64,000 bases of DNA from SXNM01 sp964586155. GTDB taxonomy: Bacteria; Myxococcota_A; UBA9042. Positions 16,906 to 26,838 of the stretch are shown here, one piece after another. The stretch is from NCBI GenBank assembly GCA_964586155.1, contig CAZPHC010000008.1, positions 145,755-209,754 on the forward strand, in the 5' to 3' direction. Both the position numbers and the translations under genes were made by a program. Every line of letters begins with the position of its first letter. The stretch's first letter is position 1. The notes under the pieces were generated by a model. That model saw nothing but the letters and a program-made list of their open reading frames with translations. It did no database searches and was not told the origin of the DNA.

Positions 16906-19900
16906 TCATTTGACCGCGCGGACGTAGACCAGCCAGCTGCCGTAGTTGTCCTTGCCGCAGATCGACATCGCGCCCTTGGTCCACATCTGGCCCGGGGCGG
17001 CGCATTGGTCGACGGCGGTCTGGCCGGGCACGAGCAGGGTCTTGCCGTCGCCTTCGAAGCAGCCGACGCCCCAGCCGCAGGTGAGCTTGTCGAAGTCGAC
17101 GGAGTTGCCGCAGTTGACCGCCTGGCCATTGGCCGTCCAGGTGCCCGCGAGCGCCACCTTCTTGGTCCAGCTCCAGCTGCCGGTGTACACCGGCGAGACG
17201 ATGCCGTCGGTGTCGGACTCCTTGCACTTGTAGAGGAACTGCGCCTTCGGCCCCATCAGCTTGGCCAGCTGTTCGCCGCTGATCTTGCTGTCGATGCGCG
17301 TCCAGCCACCGCCGGCGGTCGTCAGGTCGCAGCCGGTCGCGAACGAGGGCAGCTCGTCCTTGGGGTCCGGGTCGATCCAGACCTGGCTCAGGCCGGCGAG
17401 CTTGCTCGTCGCGCCGAACGCCTGGCAGCTGGTCGCGGCCGCACCGGGGGCGCCGCCGAGCAGGTCGCCGCAGCTCGTCAGGTCGAGGCGGACCTTGCGT
17501 ACGCGGTTGTATTGCGCGTCGGCGACCCAGACGGCCCCCTTGGCGTCACGGCCGAGGCTGAGGTTGTTGCCCAGGCGGGCCTGCGGGCCGAGTCCGTCGA
17601 GCCAGCCCTCGGTCGTGAGATGGCCGACGATGGACTCGACGCGCTGCGTCGGCCAGACGCGCCGCACCGCGCTCGATCCGGTCGAGGTCACGAGCAAGGT
17701 CCCGTCCGGCAACGCCACGACATCGGTGGGCCGGTAGAACGTGCCACCGCGGCGGCCCACGCCGTCGACGTTGTTGCGCAGCGGCGGGCCCGCGTCGCCG
17801 ATCACCGTCGTGAGCAGGCCGGTCGTGTCGAGCTTGCGCACGCTGTGCGTGTCGGCGTCGGCGATCCAGAGCACGCCCTTGGTGTCGTAGTCCAGGCCCT
17901 CGGGGTTGCACAGCTTGTTCGCACCGAACGGGCCGTCGACCGCGCCGCACGCGCCCAGGGTGCCCGCGACGGTGGTCACCTTGCCGTTGGTGTAGCGACG
18001 CAGCAGATGGTTGCCGGCGTCGGCGATGGTCACGATGCCGTCGGCGGTGGCCGCGACGCCCAGGGGGTTCTTGATCGTCGCCGCGAGGCCGTCACCGTCG
18101 TACGCGCCGGCCTTGCCGTTGCCGATGATGCTCGAGACATTGCCGTCCGGGTCGACGCGGCGGATGCGCTGGTTGTTCGGATCGCTGACGTAGAGGTTGC
18201 CCGCGCCGTCGACGGCGATACCCGTCGGGTTGGAGAACTTGGCCGCTCCGCCTTTGCCTTCGGCGTAGCCGGGGCCCTTGCCGCCGGCCAGGGTCGTGAC
18301 CTTGCCGTCGGGCTCGATCTTGCGCACCGCAGCGCCGTAGTAGTCGACGGCGTAGAAGTTGCCCTTGTTGTCGCCGACGATGTCGCGCGGAGAGGCGAAC
18401 ATGACCTCGTTGCCCACGCCGTCCTTGACGCCGTTGCCGCCGCCGCCCGCCATCGTCGTGATCACGCCCACGCTGCTGCATTGGCCGTTGTAGCACTGCT
18501 TGGAGCATTCGCCGGCGCTGCCGCAGAGCGTGCCGTCGACCCGCGCCTTGCTGCGGCAGACGCCCTCGGCCGGATCGCAGGTGGCCTCCTGGCAGGGGTT
18601 GCCGTCGTCGCACAGCGTCGTGCCCGCGTCGCTGTGCTTGCAGCCGACCTTCGGATCGCAGATGTCGAGCGTGCAGTCGTTGCCGTCGTCACAGGTCGAG
18701 CCGATCGGCGTGATGCGGCGCAGGGCATGGACGCTCGGCACGCTGACCAACACCGAGCCACCGCCCGCGTCAGCAAGGCCCGAGGCGACGCTCAAGGCCA
18801 CCGCGCCGCCAAAGCCCTGCATCTGCTTGCCGCCGCCGGCGACCATGGTCACCTCGTTGCGGACCGGATCCCAGCGCCGGACGACGTGGAGCTGCGCGTC
18901 GCTGAAGTAGACGCCCGCGTCGGTGGGCAGCACGCTGCGCATGTTGTAGATGCGCACCGAGAGCGAGCCGACGCCCGTCAGGGGCGCCTCCGGGCCACCG
19001 TCGGCGAGCACGGTGCTGACGACGCCGGCCGGGTCGATCTTGCGCAAGCGGCCGCCTGCCCACTCTGCCACCCAGAGGGTGCCCTTCTTGTCGAGCGCGA
19101 CGTCCACCGGGTAGTGGAAGCGCGCCACCGAGCCCGGGCCGTCGAAGCCGCCGATGTTGCCGTCGCCGGCGATCGTGGTCGTCGTGCCGTCGGCGCCGAT
19201 CTTGCGGATGGCGTGGTTGGCGAAGTCGGCGAGGAAGGCGGCACCTTCGGCATCGACCGTCAGCGCCAGGGGTTCGCGGAACCGGGCATCGGCGCCCTTG
19301 CCGTTGACCAGGCCGAACGCGCCGGTCTTGCCCGCCAGCAGCGTGACCGTGCCGTCCGCTGCGACGCGGCGGATGGTGTGGTTGTAGCGATCGGCGACGA
19401 AGAGCTCGCCCTGCTTGCCGAGCGCGATGTCTTCCGGTCGGTTGAAGCGGGCTTCCGTGGCGCCGCCGTTGGTGTCGCCCGAGGCCTGGCCCGGCCCGCC
19501 CGCGACCGTGTCGACCGTGCCGTCGGGGAGCATGACGCGGATGGTGTGGTTGTTCGCGTCTGCGATCCAGACCTTGCCCTTGCCGTCGGTCGCCATGCCA
19601 GTCGGGTAGTAGAAGCCCGCGACCGCGACCTGGCCCGCCAGCTTCACCGTGCCGTCGCGGGCGTTCACCGTGTTGAACGCCGCGGCCTCGCTGCCGGCAC
19701 CGTGGCGCACCACGACCTGGTCAGGGTCCGCGAGGCAGCTGCCTCCGTTGCAGCGCTCGCTGGTCGTGCAGGCGCTGCCGTCGTCGCAGGGATCGCCGTC
19801 GGTCTTGGTCGTGTGTGCGCAGCCCTTCTGCGGATCGCAGGTGTCGACGCTGCACGAGTTGTTGTCGTCGCAGCCGAAGCCCACGATGTTCTTGCAGGTG

Positions 19901-22900
19901 CAGCCCGTGACCTTGGTCCCGGCCTTGCAGACGCCTGCGGCGCAGACGCCGGCGTAGGTGCAGGCATCGCCGTCGTCGCAGGGCGAGGCGTCCGCGACGT
20001 GCTTGCAGCCGATCTTGGGCACGCAGGCGTCGACGGTGCAGCTGTTGCCATCGTCGCAGCCCAACACGGGCGATTGCAGCGCGACGAGCGTGTGCTTGTT
20101 GGTCCAGGTGACCCAGATCTCGCCGTTGTTGCCCTCGGTGATGCCGGCGGGGTTGGCGAGGTTGAGCGCTTGCGCCGGGCCGTTCTGGGCGCTGCCACCG
20201 CCCGCGATGAACTGCAGCCGGCCGGTGATGTCGATGCGCGAGATGAAGCCGTCGTAGCTCGCGACGAGCAGCGATCCGTCCCCGGCCACCGCGATGGCGC
20301 GGGGGTGCCGCACCGAGGCGCCCAGGCCGACGCCCTCGAGGTCGATCGGGCGGTCGTTGCCGACGACGGTGGTGACGATGCCGTCGGTGCCGATGCGGCG
20401 GATGGCGTGGTTGTAATGGTCGGCCACATAGACCGATCCGTCCGCGCCCATCGCGAGGCCCACGGGCTGCTCGAAGAGCGCGACCTCTAGCGGCCCGTCG
20501 CGCAGGCCCCAGTTCGATTGGCCGGTCAGCGTCGAGACGACGCCGGCCGCCACCTTGCGGATCCGGTGGTTGTGCCGGTCGGCCACCAAGACGCCACCCT
20601 TGCTCTCGACGAGGACGTCGTAGGGCTGGTTGAAGGTCGCGATCGCGACCGGGCCGTCGATGTACGAGACCGTGCCGGTGCCGGCGACGGTGCTGACGAC
20701 GCCGGCCGCGCTGACCGCGCGGATCCGATGGTTGGCCATGTCCGCGACGACGTAGCCGCCGTCCGCGGTGAAGTCGACGCCGACTGGCTGGTTGAAGCGC
20801 GCGGCGCTCGGGCCACCATCGGCGAAGCCGACGCCACTGAAGCCGCCTGCGACCGTGACGACCTGGCCGTCGGGACGCAGCAGGCGCAACCTGCCGGCGT
20901 TGGACTCGGTCAGGGCGATCCGACCGTCCGGCGCACGCCGGATGGCTGCGGGCCAGTTGTAGCGGGCGACGTCGAGCTTGCCGTCGATGCCCCCGGCGTT
21001 GCCGCCCCAAAGCTTGGCGTTCGGGCTGGCCGCATAGCAGCTGCCGCCCTGGCAGACGTTGAGCGCCGTGCAGGTGTCGCCGTCGCTGCAGGGCGCGCTG
21101 TTGGGCTCTGCGGTCCCCTCGCAGGCACCCGTCAGGCTGTTGCAGACGTCCTTGGTGCAGGTGTTGCCGTCGTCGCAGGTGTTCGCGGTGTGCTTGCACG
21201 AGCCGGATTGCTTGTCGCAGCTGTCGCGGGTGCAGATCTTGCCGTCGTCGCAGGTGTCGCTGCGCAGCCGGATGCGACGCAGCACGTGGTTCTCCCAATC
21301 GGCCACGACCAGCTCGCCGAAGGCGTCGAAGACCAGCCGGGCGGGGGTGTTGACCTTGGCTGCGTTGCCGATGCCATCGACGTAGCCGCTGCCGGCCGTG
21401 CCGATGATGGTCGTGACGGTGCCGTCGGGATCGATGCGACGAATGCGGTGGATGCCGCACTCGCTGATGTAGATCCGTCCGTCGGCCGCGGCCGCGACGC
21501 CGCAGGGATCGGTCAAGCGCACGGCGGCTCCCTTGCCATCGACGGCGCCAGCGAGGCCGTTGGCGCCCGCGACGGTCGTCACGGTGCCGTCCGCGAGCAC
21601 GCGGCGGATGTTGTGGCGCCCGCGATCGGTGACGAGGAAGCTGCCGTCCGGGGCGCGGATCAGGCCGTAGGGCTGCGTGAAGCGCGCGGCCTCGCCCTTG
21701 GCGTCGATCGTGCCGCCGGCGCCCTGCTTGCCCGCGAACGGAGTCGTGGTGCCATCGAGCGCGACGCGCCGCAGCAGGTTGTTGTGGCGATCGGCGACGA
21801 GGAGCGAGCCGTCGTCGAAGAGCGCGATCCCGGCGGGGTCGTAGAACTTGGCCTGCGCGCCCTTGCCCTCGGCGTAGCCCTGGACGCCGCTGCCGGCGAG
21901 CGTCGTGACCGTGCCGTCCGGGGCGACCTTGCGGATCGCGTCGAATCCGGCGTCCGAGACGTAGATCGTGCCGTCGGCGCCGTAGACCAGGCCGTTGAGC
22001 CAGCCGAAGGTCGGCGCCTTGCCATCGGTCAGCTTGTCGCCATAGAAGAAGTTGTGGTTGCCGACCACGCTGCGCACCTGGCCGTCGAGGCCCACTTCGC
22101 GGATCACGCCGGCCTGATCGTCGACGAAGCCGATCGCGCCGCTCGGGGCGAGCGCCACGCCCACCGGGCGGCGCAGCTGCGCGGTGCGCCAGTGCCCATC
22201 GCCGATCGCCGACGTGCCCGTGCCCGCGAGCGTCTCGATCTCGACGGTCGCCGGCACCATGCTGCAGACCCCGCCGGTGCAGGTCTCGCCCTTGCTGCAG
22301 GCGTCACCGTCGTTGCAGGCGGTGCCGTCCACCTTGCCCTTGCACTGCGCCGGGTCGACGCTGCACGCGGCGGACTTCGGACCCGCGGTGCACTTGCCGG
22401 ACTTGCAGGTGTCGCCGACGGTGCACGGGTCGGCGTCGAAGCAGGCGACGCCGTCGGCCGCCGCCGCGTGGCTGCAGCCGACGCCCGGCGTGCAGGTGTC
22501 GATGGTGCAGGCGTCCTTGTCGTCGCAGCCCTCGGCCGAGGCGAAGTGCTGGCAGCCGACCTGCGTGCTGCAGACGTCGTTGGTGCAGGGGACCTTGTCG
22601 TCGCAGGCGACATCGGCGGCGAGGTGGGCGCAGCCCGTGATCGGGCTGCAGGTATCGACGGTGCAGTCGACCCCATCGTCGCAGACCACCGAGGCCGAGA
22701 CCTTGTCGTCGTGCTTGCACGCGCCGGTCTTCGAGTCGCAGCTGTCGACGCTGCACGGGTTGTTGTCGGCGCAGTCCGCCGGCTTGCCGGGGACGCATTG
22801 GCCGCCCTTGCACGCGTCGCCGACCGTGCAGCCGTCGCCGTCGCTGCAGAGGTTGGAGTTGGTGATGCCGACGCAGCCGCTCTGCGGGTTGCACAGGTCG

Positions 22901-25182
22901 GTGGTGCACGGGTTGTTGTCGTCGCAGAGGTTCGGCTTGCCCTTGGTGCAGACCTTGTTGGCGCAGATGTCGCCGAGCGTGCACTTGTCGCCGTCGTCGC
23001 AGGCGGCGGTGTTGGCTTTGTAGAGGCAGCCGAGCTGCTTGTCGCAGCTGTCGTCGGTGCAGGGGTTGCCGTCGTTGCACTTGCCGCCGCTGTCGGCCAG
23101 CGGATCGACGCAGATGCCGGCCTTGCAGACCGTGTTGACGGTGCAGGTGTCGTCGTCGTCGCAGGGCTCGTCGGTGTGCAGCGGCGTCAGCTTGCACAGG
23201 CCGGTCTTGGCCTGGCAGATCGACTGCTGGCAGTAGCCGTCGTTGACCGTGGGGCAGGTGATCACCGTGCTCGGCTTGACCTTGCAGTTCCACGGGATGG
23301 CGTCCTTGGCGCAGTAGAGCGTGCCGTTGCAGACGTCGCCGTCCTCTTGCGGCAGGCAGTCGGTGTCGCCGTGGCAGAGGCAGATGTCGCCGCCGGGCTT
23401 GCACTTGCCGTTGTTGCAGGTGTCGCCCTTGGTGCAGACCTCGCCGTCCTCGCAGACCTCGCCCTGGTGGACGAAGGTCATGGCGCATTTGCCGGTCTTG
23501 CCCTGGCAGATGCTCTGCAGGCATTCGGTGTTGTCGACGCTGGGGCAAGAGGGGATCGTCGCCGGGTTGACCTTGCAGCTGCCCTTGCCTTGCTCGCCCT
23601 CGGCGGTGGACTTCTCGCAGTAGAGCTGGCCGTTGCAGAGATCGCCGTCGTCCTGGGCCGCGCAGTCGGCGTTGGTCGAGCAGACGCAGGTGTTGACGTC
23701 GTCGACGACGCAGCCGCCGGCCTTGCACACGTCGTTGGGCGTGCAGGGGTTGCCGTCGGCGTTGCACGGCGTGCCGTCGAAGACGGCGGCCATCTTGCAG
23801 CCGCCGGTCTTGGGATCGCAGGTGTTCTTGCTGCAGGTCGTGTCGTCGACGGTGGGGCAGACGACGATCGTGGCCGGGTTCACGGCGCAGGAGCCGGCCT
23901 TGACGTCGCAGTACGACACGCCGTTGCACGGATCGCCGTCGTCCTTGTCGGCGCAGTCGCTGTCGACCTTGCACGGGCAGGTGTTGGTCTCGGTCGCCAG
24001 GCAGACGCCGCCCTTGCAGGTCTCGCCCGGGGTGCAGGGGTTGCCGTCGTCGCAGACCTCGCCGTCGCTGGTGGACTTCGGCGCGCAGGTGCCGGTCTTG
24101 GGGTCGCAGGTGTTGGTGCTGCACGTCGTGTCGTCGACCGTCGGGCACTTGACGATGGTCTGGGGGTTGAGCTGGCACTTGCCGGTGGCCTTGTTGCAGA
24201 AGAGCGTGCCGTTGCAGGCGTCGCCGTCCTCGGCCTTGGCGCAGTCGATGTCTGCTGCGCAGCAGATCTGCGTGCCGCCGCCGCACGCGCCCTTGGTGCA
24301 CGTCTCGCCGGCCGAGCAGGCGTCGCCGTCGTCGCAGGGGCCGCCGTCGGCGGTGGTCTTGAGCGAGCAGGTGCCGGTCGCAGGATCGCAGAGGTTCTTC
24401 TGGCAGGGCGTGTCGCTGCTGCCGTCGCAGTTGACGATCGTCGCAGGGTTCTGGACGCAGGCCTTGCCGCCGCTCGCCTGCACCGCGCAGTACCACGAGC
24501 CGGCGCAGAGGTTGTCCTTGCCCTTGTCCTTGCAGTCGGCGTCGGTCTCGCAGAGGCAGATGTTGATCGGGCCCTTGCAGCTGCCGTCCTTGCAGGCGTC
24601 GCCGCTGGTGCAGGCGTTGTTGTCGTCGCAGGCGCTGGGCGTCGCGGCGGTCGGCACGCTGACGCAGGTGCCGTCCTCGCACAGGTCGTCGGTGCAGGGG
24701 TTGGTGTCGTCGCAGTCCTTGGCCGCCGTGGCGACGCATTGGCCGCCGGTGCAGGTCGAGATGGTGCTGCACGGGTCGCCGTCGTCGCAGACCGAGGCGT
24801 CCGGCATCGTCGCCGGCACGCAGCCGAGGTTGCTGTCGCAGACAAAGCGCAGGCACGGGCCGGGCGCGTCGCCGCAGTCGCCAGGGCCTTTGCACGGCGG
24901 GTTGCGGCCGAGGATGTCGCCTGGCACGTCCGCGGGGCTGGTGTCGCTGGCCGTGGCGGTGTCGGCGGCCGTCGCGGTGTCTTGCGCCTGGACGTCGCCG
25001 CCCGTGTCGCTGGCGCCAGCGTCCGGGCCGGGCTCGACGCTGTCGTTGCCGCAGGCCGCCAGGGCCAGCAGCGACAGCGAGACGGCCAGCTGCGCCAGGC
25101 GTGCGCGTGCGCGACTGCGCTGGGGCGGGGCGTCGGTGCGCGGACGGGGGAGGAGATCGCAGGTCGGGGGGCACGCTGACAT
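16906..25182 (-). CDS. Giant Cys-rich lipoprotein with four NHL propellers and a fibrinogen-like C-terminal domain
   Basis: 2758 residues. The lipobox LSLLALAACGN predicts attachment to the outer membrane. Residues about 60-975 are dense CDDGxxC-type repeats (for example CDDGNPCTDDSCDKQLGC). Four NHL-repeat blocks, each probably one beta-propeller, follow at about 978-1300, 1390-1700, 1820-2155 and 2237-2565, separated by short Cys-rich spacers of the same type. The last ~190 residues (SCQAFGATS, DPDPKDELPSFATGCDLTTAGGGWTRI in pieces, GSWLVYVRAVK) look like a fibrinogen-related lectin module. The ATG at 25182 has GAGG five bases upstream. A role in surface adhesion or glycan binding is inferred, not shown. 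Neighbouring codon use is normal. Confidence 0.85.
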   Translation of the reverse strand: MSACPPTCDLLPRPRTDAPPQRSRARARLAQLAVSLSLLALAACGNDSVEPGPDAGASDTGGDVQAQDTATAADTATASDTSPADVPGDILGRNPPCKGPGDCGDAPGPCLRFVCDSNLGCVPATMPDASVCDDGDPCSTISTCTGGQCVATAAKDCDDTNPCTDDLCEDGTCVSVPTAATPSACDDNNACTSGDACKDGSCKGPINICLCETDADCKDKGKDNLCAGSWYCAVQASGGKACVQNPATIVNCDGSSDTPCQKNLCDPATGTCSLKTTADGGPCDDGDACSAGETCTKGACGGGTQICCAADIDCAKAEDGDACNGTLFCNKATGKCQLNPQTIVKCPTVDDTTCSTNTCDPKTGTCAPKSTSDGEVCDDGNPCTPGETCKGGVCLATETNTCPCKVDSDCADKDDGDPCNGVSYCDVKAGSCAVNPATIVVCPTVDDTTCSKNTCDPKTGGCKMAAVFDGTPCNADGNPCTPNDVCKAGGCVVDDVNTCVCSTNADCAAQDDGDLCNGQLYCEKSTAEGEQGKGSCKVNPATIPSCPSVDNTECLQSICQGKTGKCAMTFVHQGEVCEDGEVCTKGDTCNNGKCKPGGDICLCHGDTDCLPQEDGDVCNGTLYCAKDAIPWNCKVKPSTVITCPTVNDGYCQQSICQAKTGLCKLTPLHTDEPCDDDDTCTVNTVCKAGICVDPLADSGGKCNDGNPCTDDSCDKQLGCLYKANTAACDDGDKCTLGDICANKVCTKGKPNLCDDNNPCTTDLCNPQSGCVGITNSNLCSDGDGCTVGDACKGGQCVPGKPADCADNNPCSVDSCDSKTGACKHDDKVSASVVCDDGVDCTVDTCSPITGCAHLAADVACDDKVPCTNDVCSTQVGCQHFASAEGCDDKDACTIDTCTPGVGCSHAAAADGVACFDADPCTVGDTCKSGKCTAGPKSAACSVDPAQCKGKVDGTACNDGDACSKGETCTGGVCSMVPATVEIETLAGTGTSAIGDGHWRTAQLRRPVGVALAPSGAIGFVDDQAGVIREVGLDGQVRSVVGNHNFFYGDKLTDGKAPTFGWLNGLVYGADGTIYVSDAGFDAIRKVAPDGTVTTLAGSGVQGYAEGKGAQAKFYDPAGIALFDDGSLLVADRHNNLLRRVALDGTTTPFAGKQGAGGTIDAKGEAARFTQPYGLIRAPDGSFLVTDRGRHNIRRVLADGTVTTVAGANGLAGAVDGKGAAVRLTDPCGVAAAADGRIYISECGIHRIRRIDPDGTVTTIIGTAGSGYVDGIGNAAKVNTPARLVFDAFGELVVADWENHVLRRIRLRSDTCDDGKICTRDSCDKQSGSCKHTANTCDDGNTCTKDVCNSLTGACEGTAEPNSAPCSDGDTCTALNVCQGGSCYAASPNAKLWGGNAGGIDGKLDVARYNWPAAIRRAPDGRIALTESNAGRLRLLRPDGQVVTVAGGFSGVGFADGGPSAARFNQPVGVDFTADGGYVVADMANHRIRAVSAAGVVSTVAGTGTVSYIDGPVAIATFNQPYDVLVESKGGVLVADRHNHRIRKVAAGVVSTLTGQSNWGLRDGPLEVALFEQPVGLAMGADGSVYVADHYNHAIRRIGTDGIVTTVVGNDRPIDLEGVGLGASVRHPRAIAVAGDGSLLVASYDGFISRIDITGRLQFIAGGGSAQNGPAQALNLANPAGITEGNNGEIWVTWTNKHTLVALQSPVLGCDDGNSCTVDACVPKIGCKHVADASPCDDGDACTYAGVCAAGVCKAGTKVTGCTCKNIVGFGCDDNNSCSVDTCDPQKGCAHTTKTDGDPCDDGSACTTSERCNGGSCLADPDQVVVRHGAGSEAAAFNTVNARDGTVKLAGQVAVAGFYYPTGMATDGKGKVWIADANNHTIRVMLPDGTVDTVAGGPGQASGDTNGGATEARFNRPEDIALGKQGELFVADRYNHTIRRVAADGTVTLLAGKTGAFGLVNGKGADARFREPLALTVDAEGAAFLADFANHAIRKIGADGTTTTIAGDGNIGGFDGPGSVARFHYPVDVALDKKGTLWVAEWAGGRLRKIDPAGVVSTVLADGGPEAPLTGVGSLSVRIYNMRSVLPTDAGVYFSDAQLHVVRRWDPVRNEVTMVAGGGKQMQGFGGAVALSVASGLADAGGGSVLVSVPSVHALRRITPIGSTCDDGNDCTLDICDPKVGCKHSDAGTTLCDDGNPCQEATCDPAEGVCRSKARVDGTLCGSAGECSKQCYNGQCSSVGVITTMAGGGGNGVKDGVGNEVMFASPRDIVGDNKGNFYAVDYYGAAVRKIEPDGKVTTLAGGKGPGYAEGKGGAAKFSNPTGIAVDGAGNLYVSDPNNQRIRRVDPDGNVSSIIGNGKAGAYDGDGLAATIKNPLGVAATADGIVTIADAGNHLLRRYTNGKVTTVAGTLGACGAVDGPFGANKLCNPEGLDYDTKGVLWIADADTHSVRKLDTTGLLTTVIGDAGPPLRNNVDGVGRRGGTFYRPTDVVALPDGTLLVTSTGSSAVRRVWPTQRVESIVGHLTTEGWLDGLGPQARLGNNLSLGRDAKGAVWVADAQYNRVRKVRLDLTSCGDLLGGAPGAAATSCQAFGATSKLAGLSQVWIDPDPKDELPSFATGCDLTTAGGGWTRIDSKISGEQLAKLMGPKAQFLYKCKESDTDGIVSPVYTGSWSWTKKVALAGTWTANGQAVNCGNSVDFDKLTCGWGVGCFEGDGKTLLVPGQTAVDQCAAPGQMWTKGAMSICGKDNYGSWLVYVRAVK

Positions 25183-25315
25183 CGGAGCCTCGGGCACAAG
25201 GTGGGGCGGGGGGACGCTTTGCCCCCAGCATGCCAGAGTCGTTCGTCTTGCGGTAGGACCAACGTTCGCGTACCAACCGCACGGACGCGGCGCAGACGCA
25301 GCGCGGGGGCAGGCG

Positions 25316-26002
25316 ATGGAGGCGGATTTCTGGCACGAGCGATGGCAGCAGGGGCAGATCGGCTTCCACCAGGCGGCCGTCAACGACGCCCTGCTCGGCC
25401 ATTGGGCTTCGACCGTCGGCCCGGCGGCCTCGCGGCGGGTGCTCGTCCCGCTCTGCGGCAAGAGCATGGATCTGCGCTGGCTGCACAGCCAGGGGCATCG
25501 GGTGCTGGGCGTCGAGCTCTCGGCCCTGGCCTGCGACGCGTTCTTCGCCGAGCAGGGCTTGCCGGTCGAGGTGCGGCCGCTGGGGGGCGTGTGCTGGTAC
25601 CAGGGCCGGGGTGTCGCAGAGGGCCTGGACCTGCTGCAGGGCGATATCTTCGGCCTCGACCTCGACGCGCTCGCGGCCGCGGGCCTCGCCCCCTGCCCGC
25701 TGCTCTACGATCGCGCCAGCCTGGTCGCCATGCCCGAGGCGATGCGCGCGCGCCTGGCCGCCCGGTTGCTGCAGCTGCTGTCGGCCGACGCGTCCGGGTT
25801 GGTCGTGACGTTCGACTACCCGCAGGACGAGCGGCCCGGGCCGCCTTTCAGCGTGCCGCCGGCCGTGCTCGCCGGGCTCTTCGCGGCCGAGGCCTCGCTC
25901 GACGTGCTGCAGAGCAACGACATGCTCGCCCACGATCACTCGGGACGCTGGACGATGTCGTCGCTGGTCGAACACGTCTGCCGCTGGCGGCGCGGCGCCT
26001 GA
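25316..26002 (+). CDS. tpm: Thiopurine S-methyltransferase family protein
   Basis: 228 residues. N-terminal FWHERWQQGQIGFHQ is the hallmark of bacterial TPMT, followed by the SAM-binding VLVPLCGKSMDLRWL and GVELS, and YDRASLVAMP. The family methylates thiopurines and in bacteria also selenium or tellurium oxyanions; the native substrate here is unknown. Start ATG 25316 follows GGGGGCAGGCG. The divergent 133-bp gap 25183-25315 must hold promoters for this gene and the giant lipoprotein; a TTGCGG-N17-TACCAA pair on the plus strand is only a weak candidate. The stop is directly followed by the next gene. Confidence 0.88.
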   Translation: MEADFWHERWQQGQIGFHQAAVNDALLGHWASTVGPAASRRVLVPLCGKSMDLRWLHSQGHRVLGVELSALACDAFFAEQGLPVEVRPLGGVCWYQGRGVAEGLDLLQGDIFGLDLDALAAAGLAPCPLLYDRASLVAMPEAMRARLAARLLQLLSADASGLVVTFDYPQDERPGPPFSVPPAVLAGLFAAEASLDVLQSNDMLAHDHSGRWTMSSLVEHVCRWRRGA

Positions 26003-26004
26003 TC

Positions 26005-26838
26005 GTGGTCGCACCCGCCCTCGACGCGCGCGACGGCGCGGCGGTGGCTGCGGCGTTTGGCCTGCGCCCGGGCGACCTCGCGCTCGGCGTCTTCGCCCAC
26101 CCCGACGACGAGGCGTGGTCGGCGGGCGGCACGCTCGCTGCGCTGGTCGACGCTGGGGTCCGCGTGCGCGTGATCTTCGCCACCGACGGCGAGGCCGGCC
26201 TCGACGACCTGCGTCGCGGCTGGTCCAAGGCAGCGCTCGGCGCCCACCGGCGCACCGAGGCGCGCGCGGCGGCGGTGGTGCTCGGCTGCGGCGAGCCCGT
26301 GTTCCTGGGCTTGCCGGACGGTGGTCTCGCGGCGGACGGCGCCAGCGCGGCCGGTCCGGGTGTCGCCGCGGCGCTGCGGCAGGCCTTGATCGACCAGCTC
26401 GCGGCGACGCGGCCGCAGGCATTGTTCGGCCTTGGCGACGACGGCGGCTACCCGCATCGGGATCACGTCGCGCTGGTCGTCGCTTGCGTTGACGCCTGCG
26501 CCGCGCTCGGGTCCACCGCTCCGAGGCATTGGCAGGCCGCGTTCGCGCCCGGCACCTTCGCGCCCCTGCTGCGCGGCCTGCGTCGGGCGGGCGCGACGTC
26601 CTTGCTCGACCCGGCCTGGCCCGCCGAGCGGCTGGGCTGGCGCGGCGGGGCCCAGCCATCGGTCAGCCTCGACATCGGCGCGCTCGCAGCCCGCAAAACC
26701 GCGGCGATCGCGGCCCACCGCAGTCAGCTGCGTGGTGGCGATCCGCTGGCGCTGCTCGGTCCTGGCGTGGTGGCGTCGTTGCTCGCGCGCGAGACCTGGG
26801 GCCGCGCGGGCGCCCCTGCGTCGCCGGCTCGTGCCTAG
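26005..26838 (+). CDS. PIG-L/LmbE-type N-acetylglucosaminyl deacetylase
   Basis: 277 residues. Zinc-binding AHPDDEAWSAGGTL near residue 32 and the downstream GDDGGYPHRDHVAL give the His-Asp-Asp...His set of the PIG-L fold, which deacetylates N-acetyl sugars in glycolipid, mycothiol-like or natural-product pathways. GTG 26005 is two bases after the tpm stop, so the pair is an operon. Its stop overlaps the convergent ferritin-like gene by four bases. The substrate cannot be named. Confidence 0.85.
   Translation: MVAPALDARDGAAVAAAFGLRPGDLALGVFAHPDDEAWSAGGTLAALVDAGVRVRVIFATDGEAGLDDLRRGWSKAALGAHRRTEARAAAVVLGCGEPVFLGLPDGGLAADGASAAGPGVAAALRQALIDQLAATRPQALFGLGDDGGYPHRDHVALVVACVDACAALGSTAPRHWQAAFAPGTFAPLLRGLRRAGATSLLDPAWPAERLGWRGGAQPSVSLDIGALAARKTAAIAAHRSQLRGGDPLALLGPGVVASLLARETWGRAGAPASPARA

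Noticed and set aside
20518..25179. A 1553-codon plus-strand frame opposite the NHL protein
   Set aside because: Consists of Val/Ala/Asp-Gly repeats mirrored from the Cys/NHL repeats; no start signal or domain.
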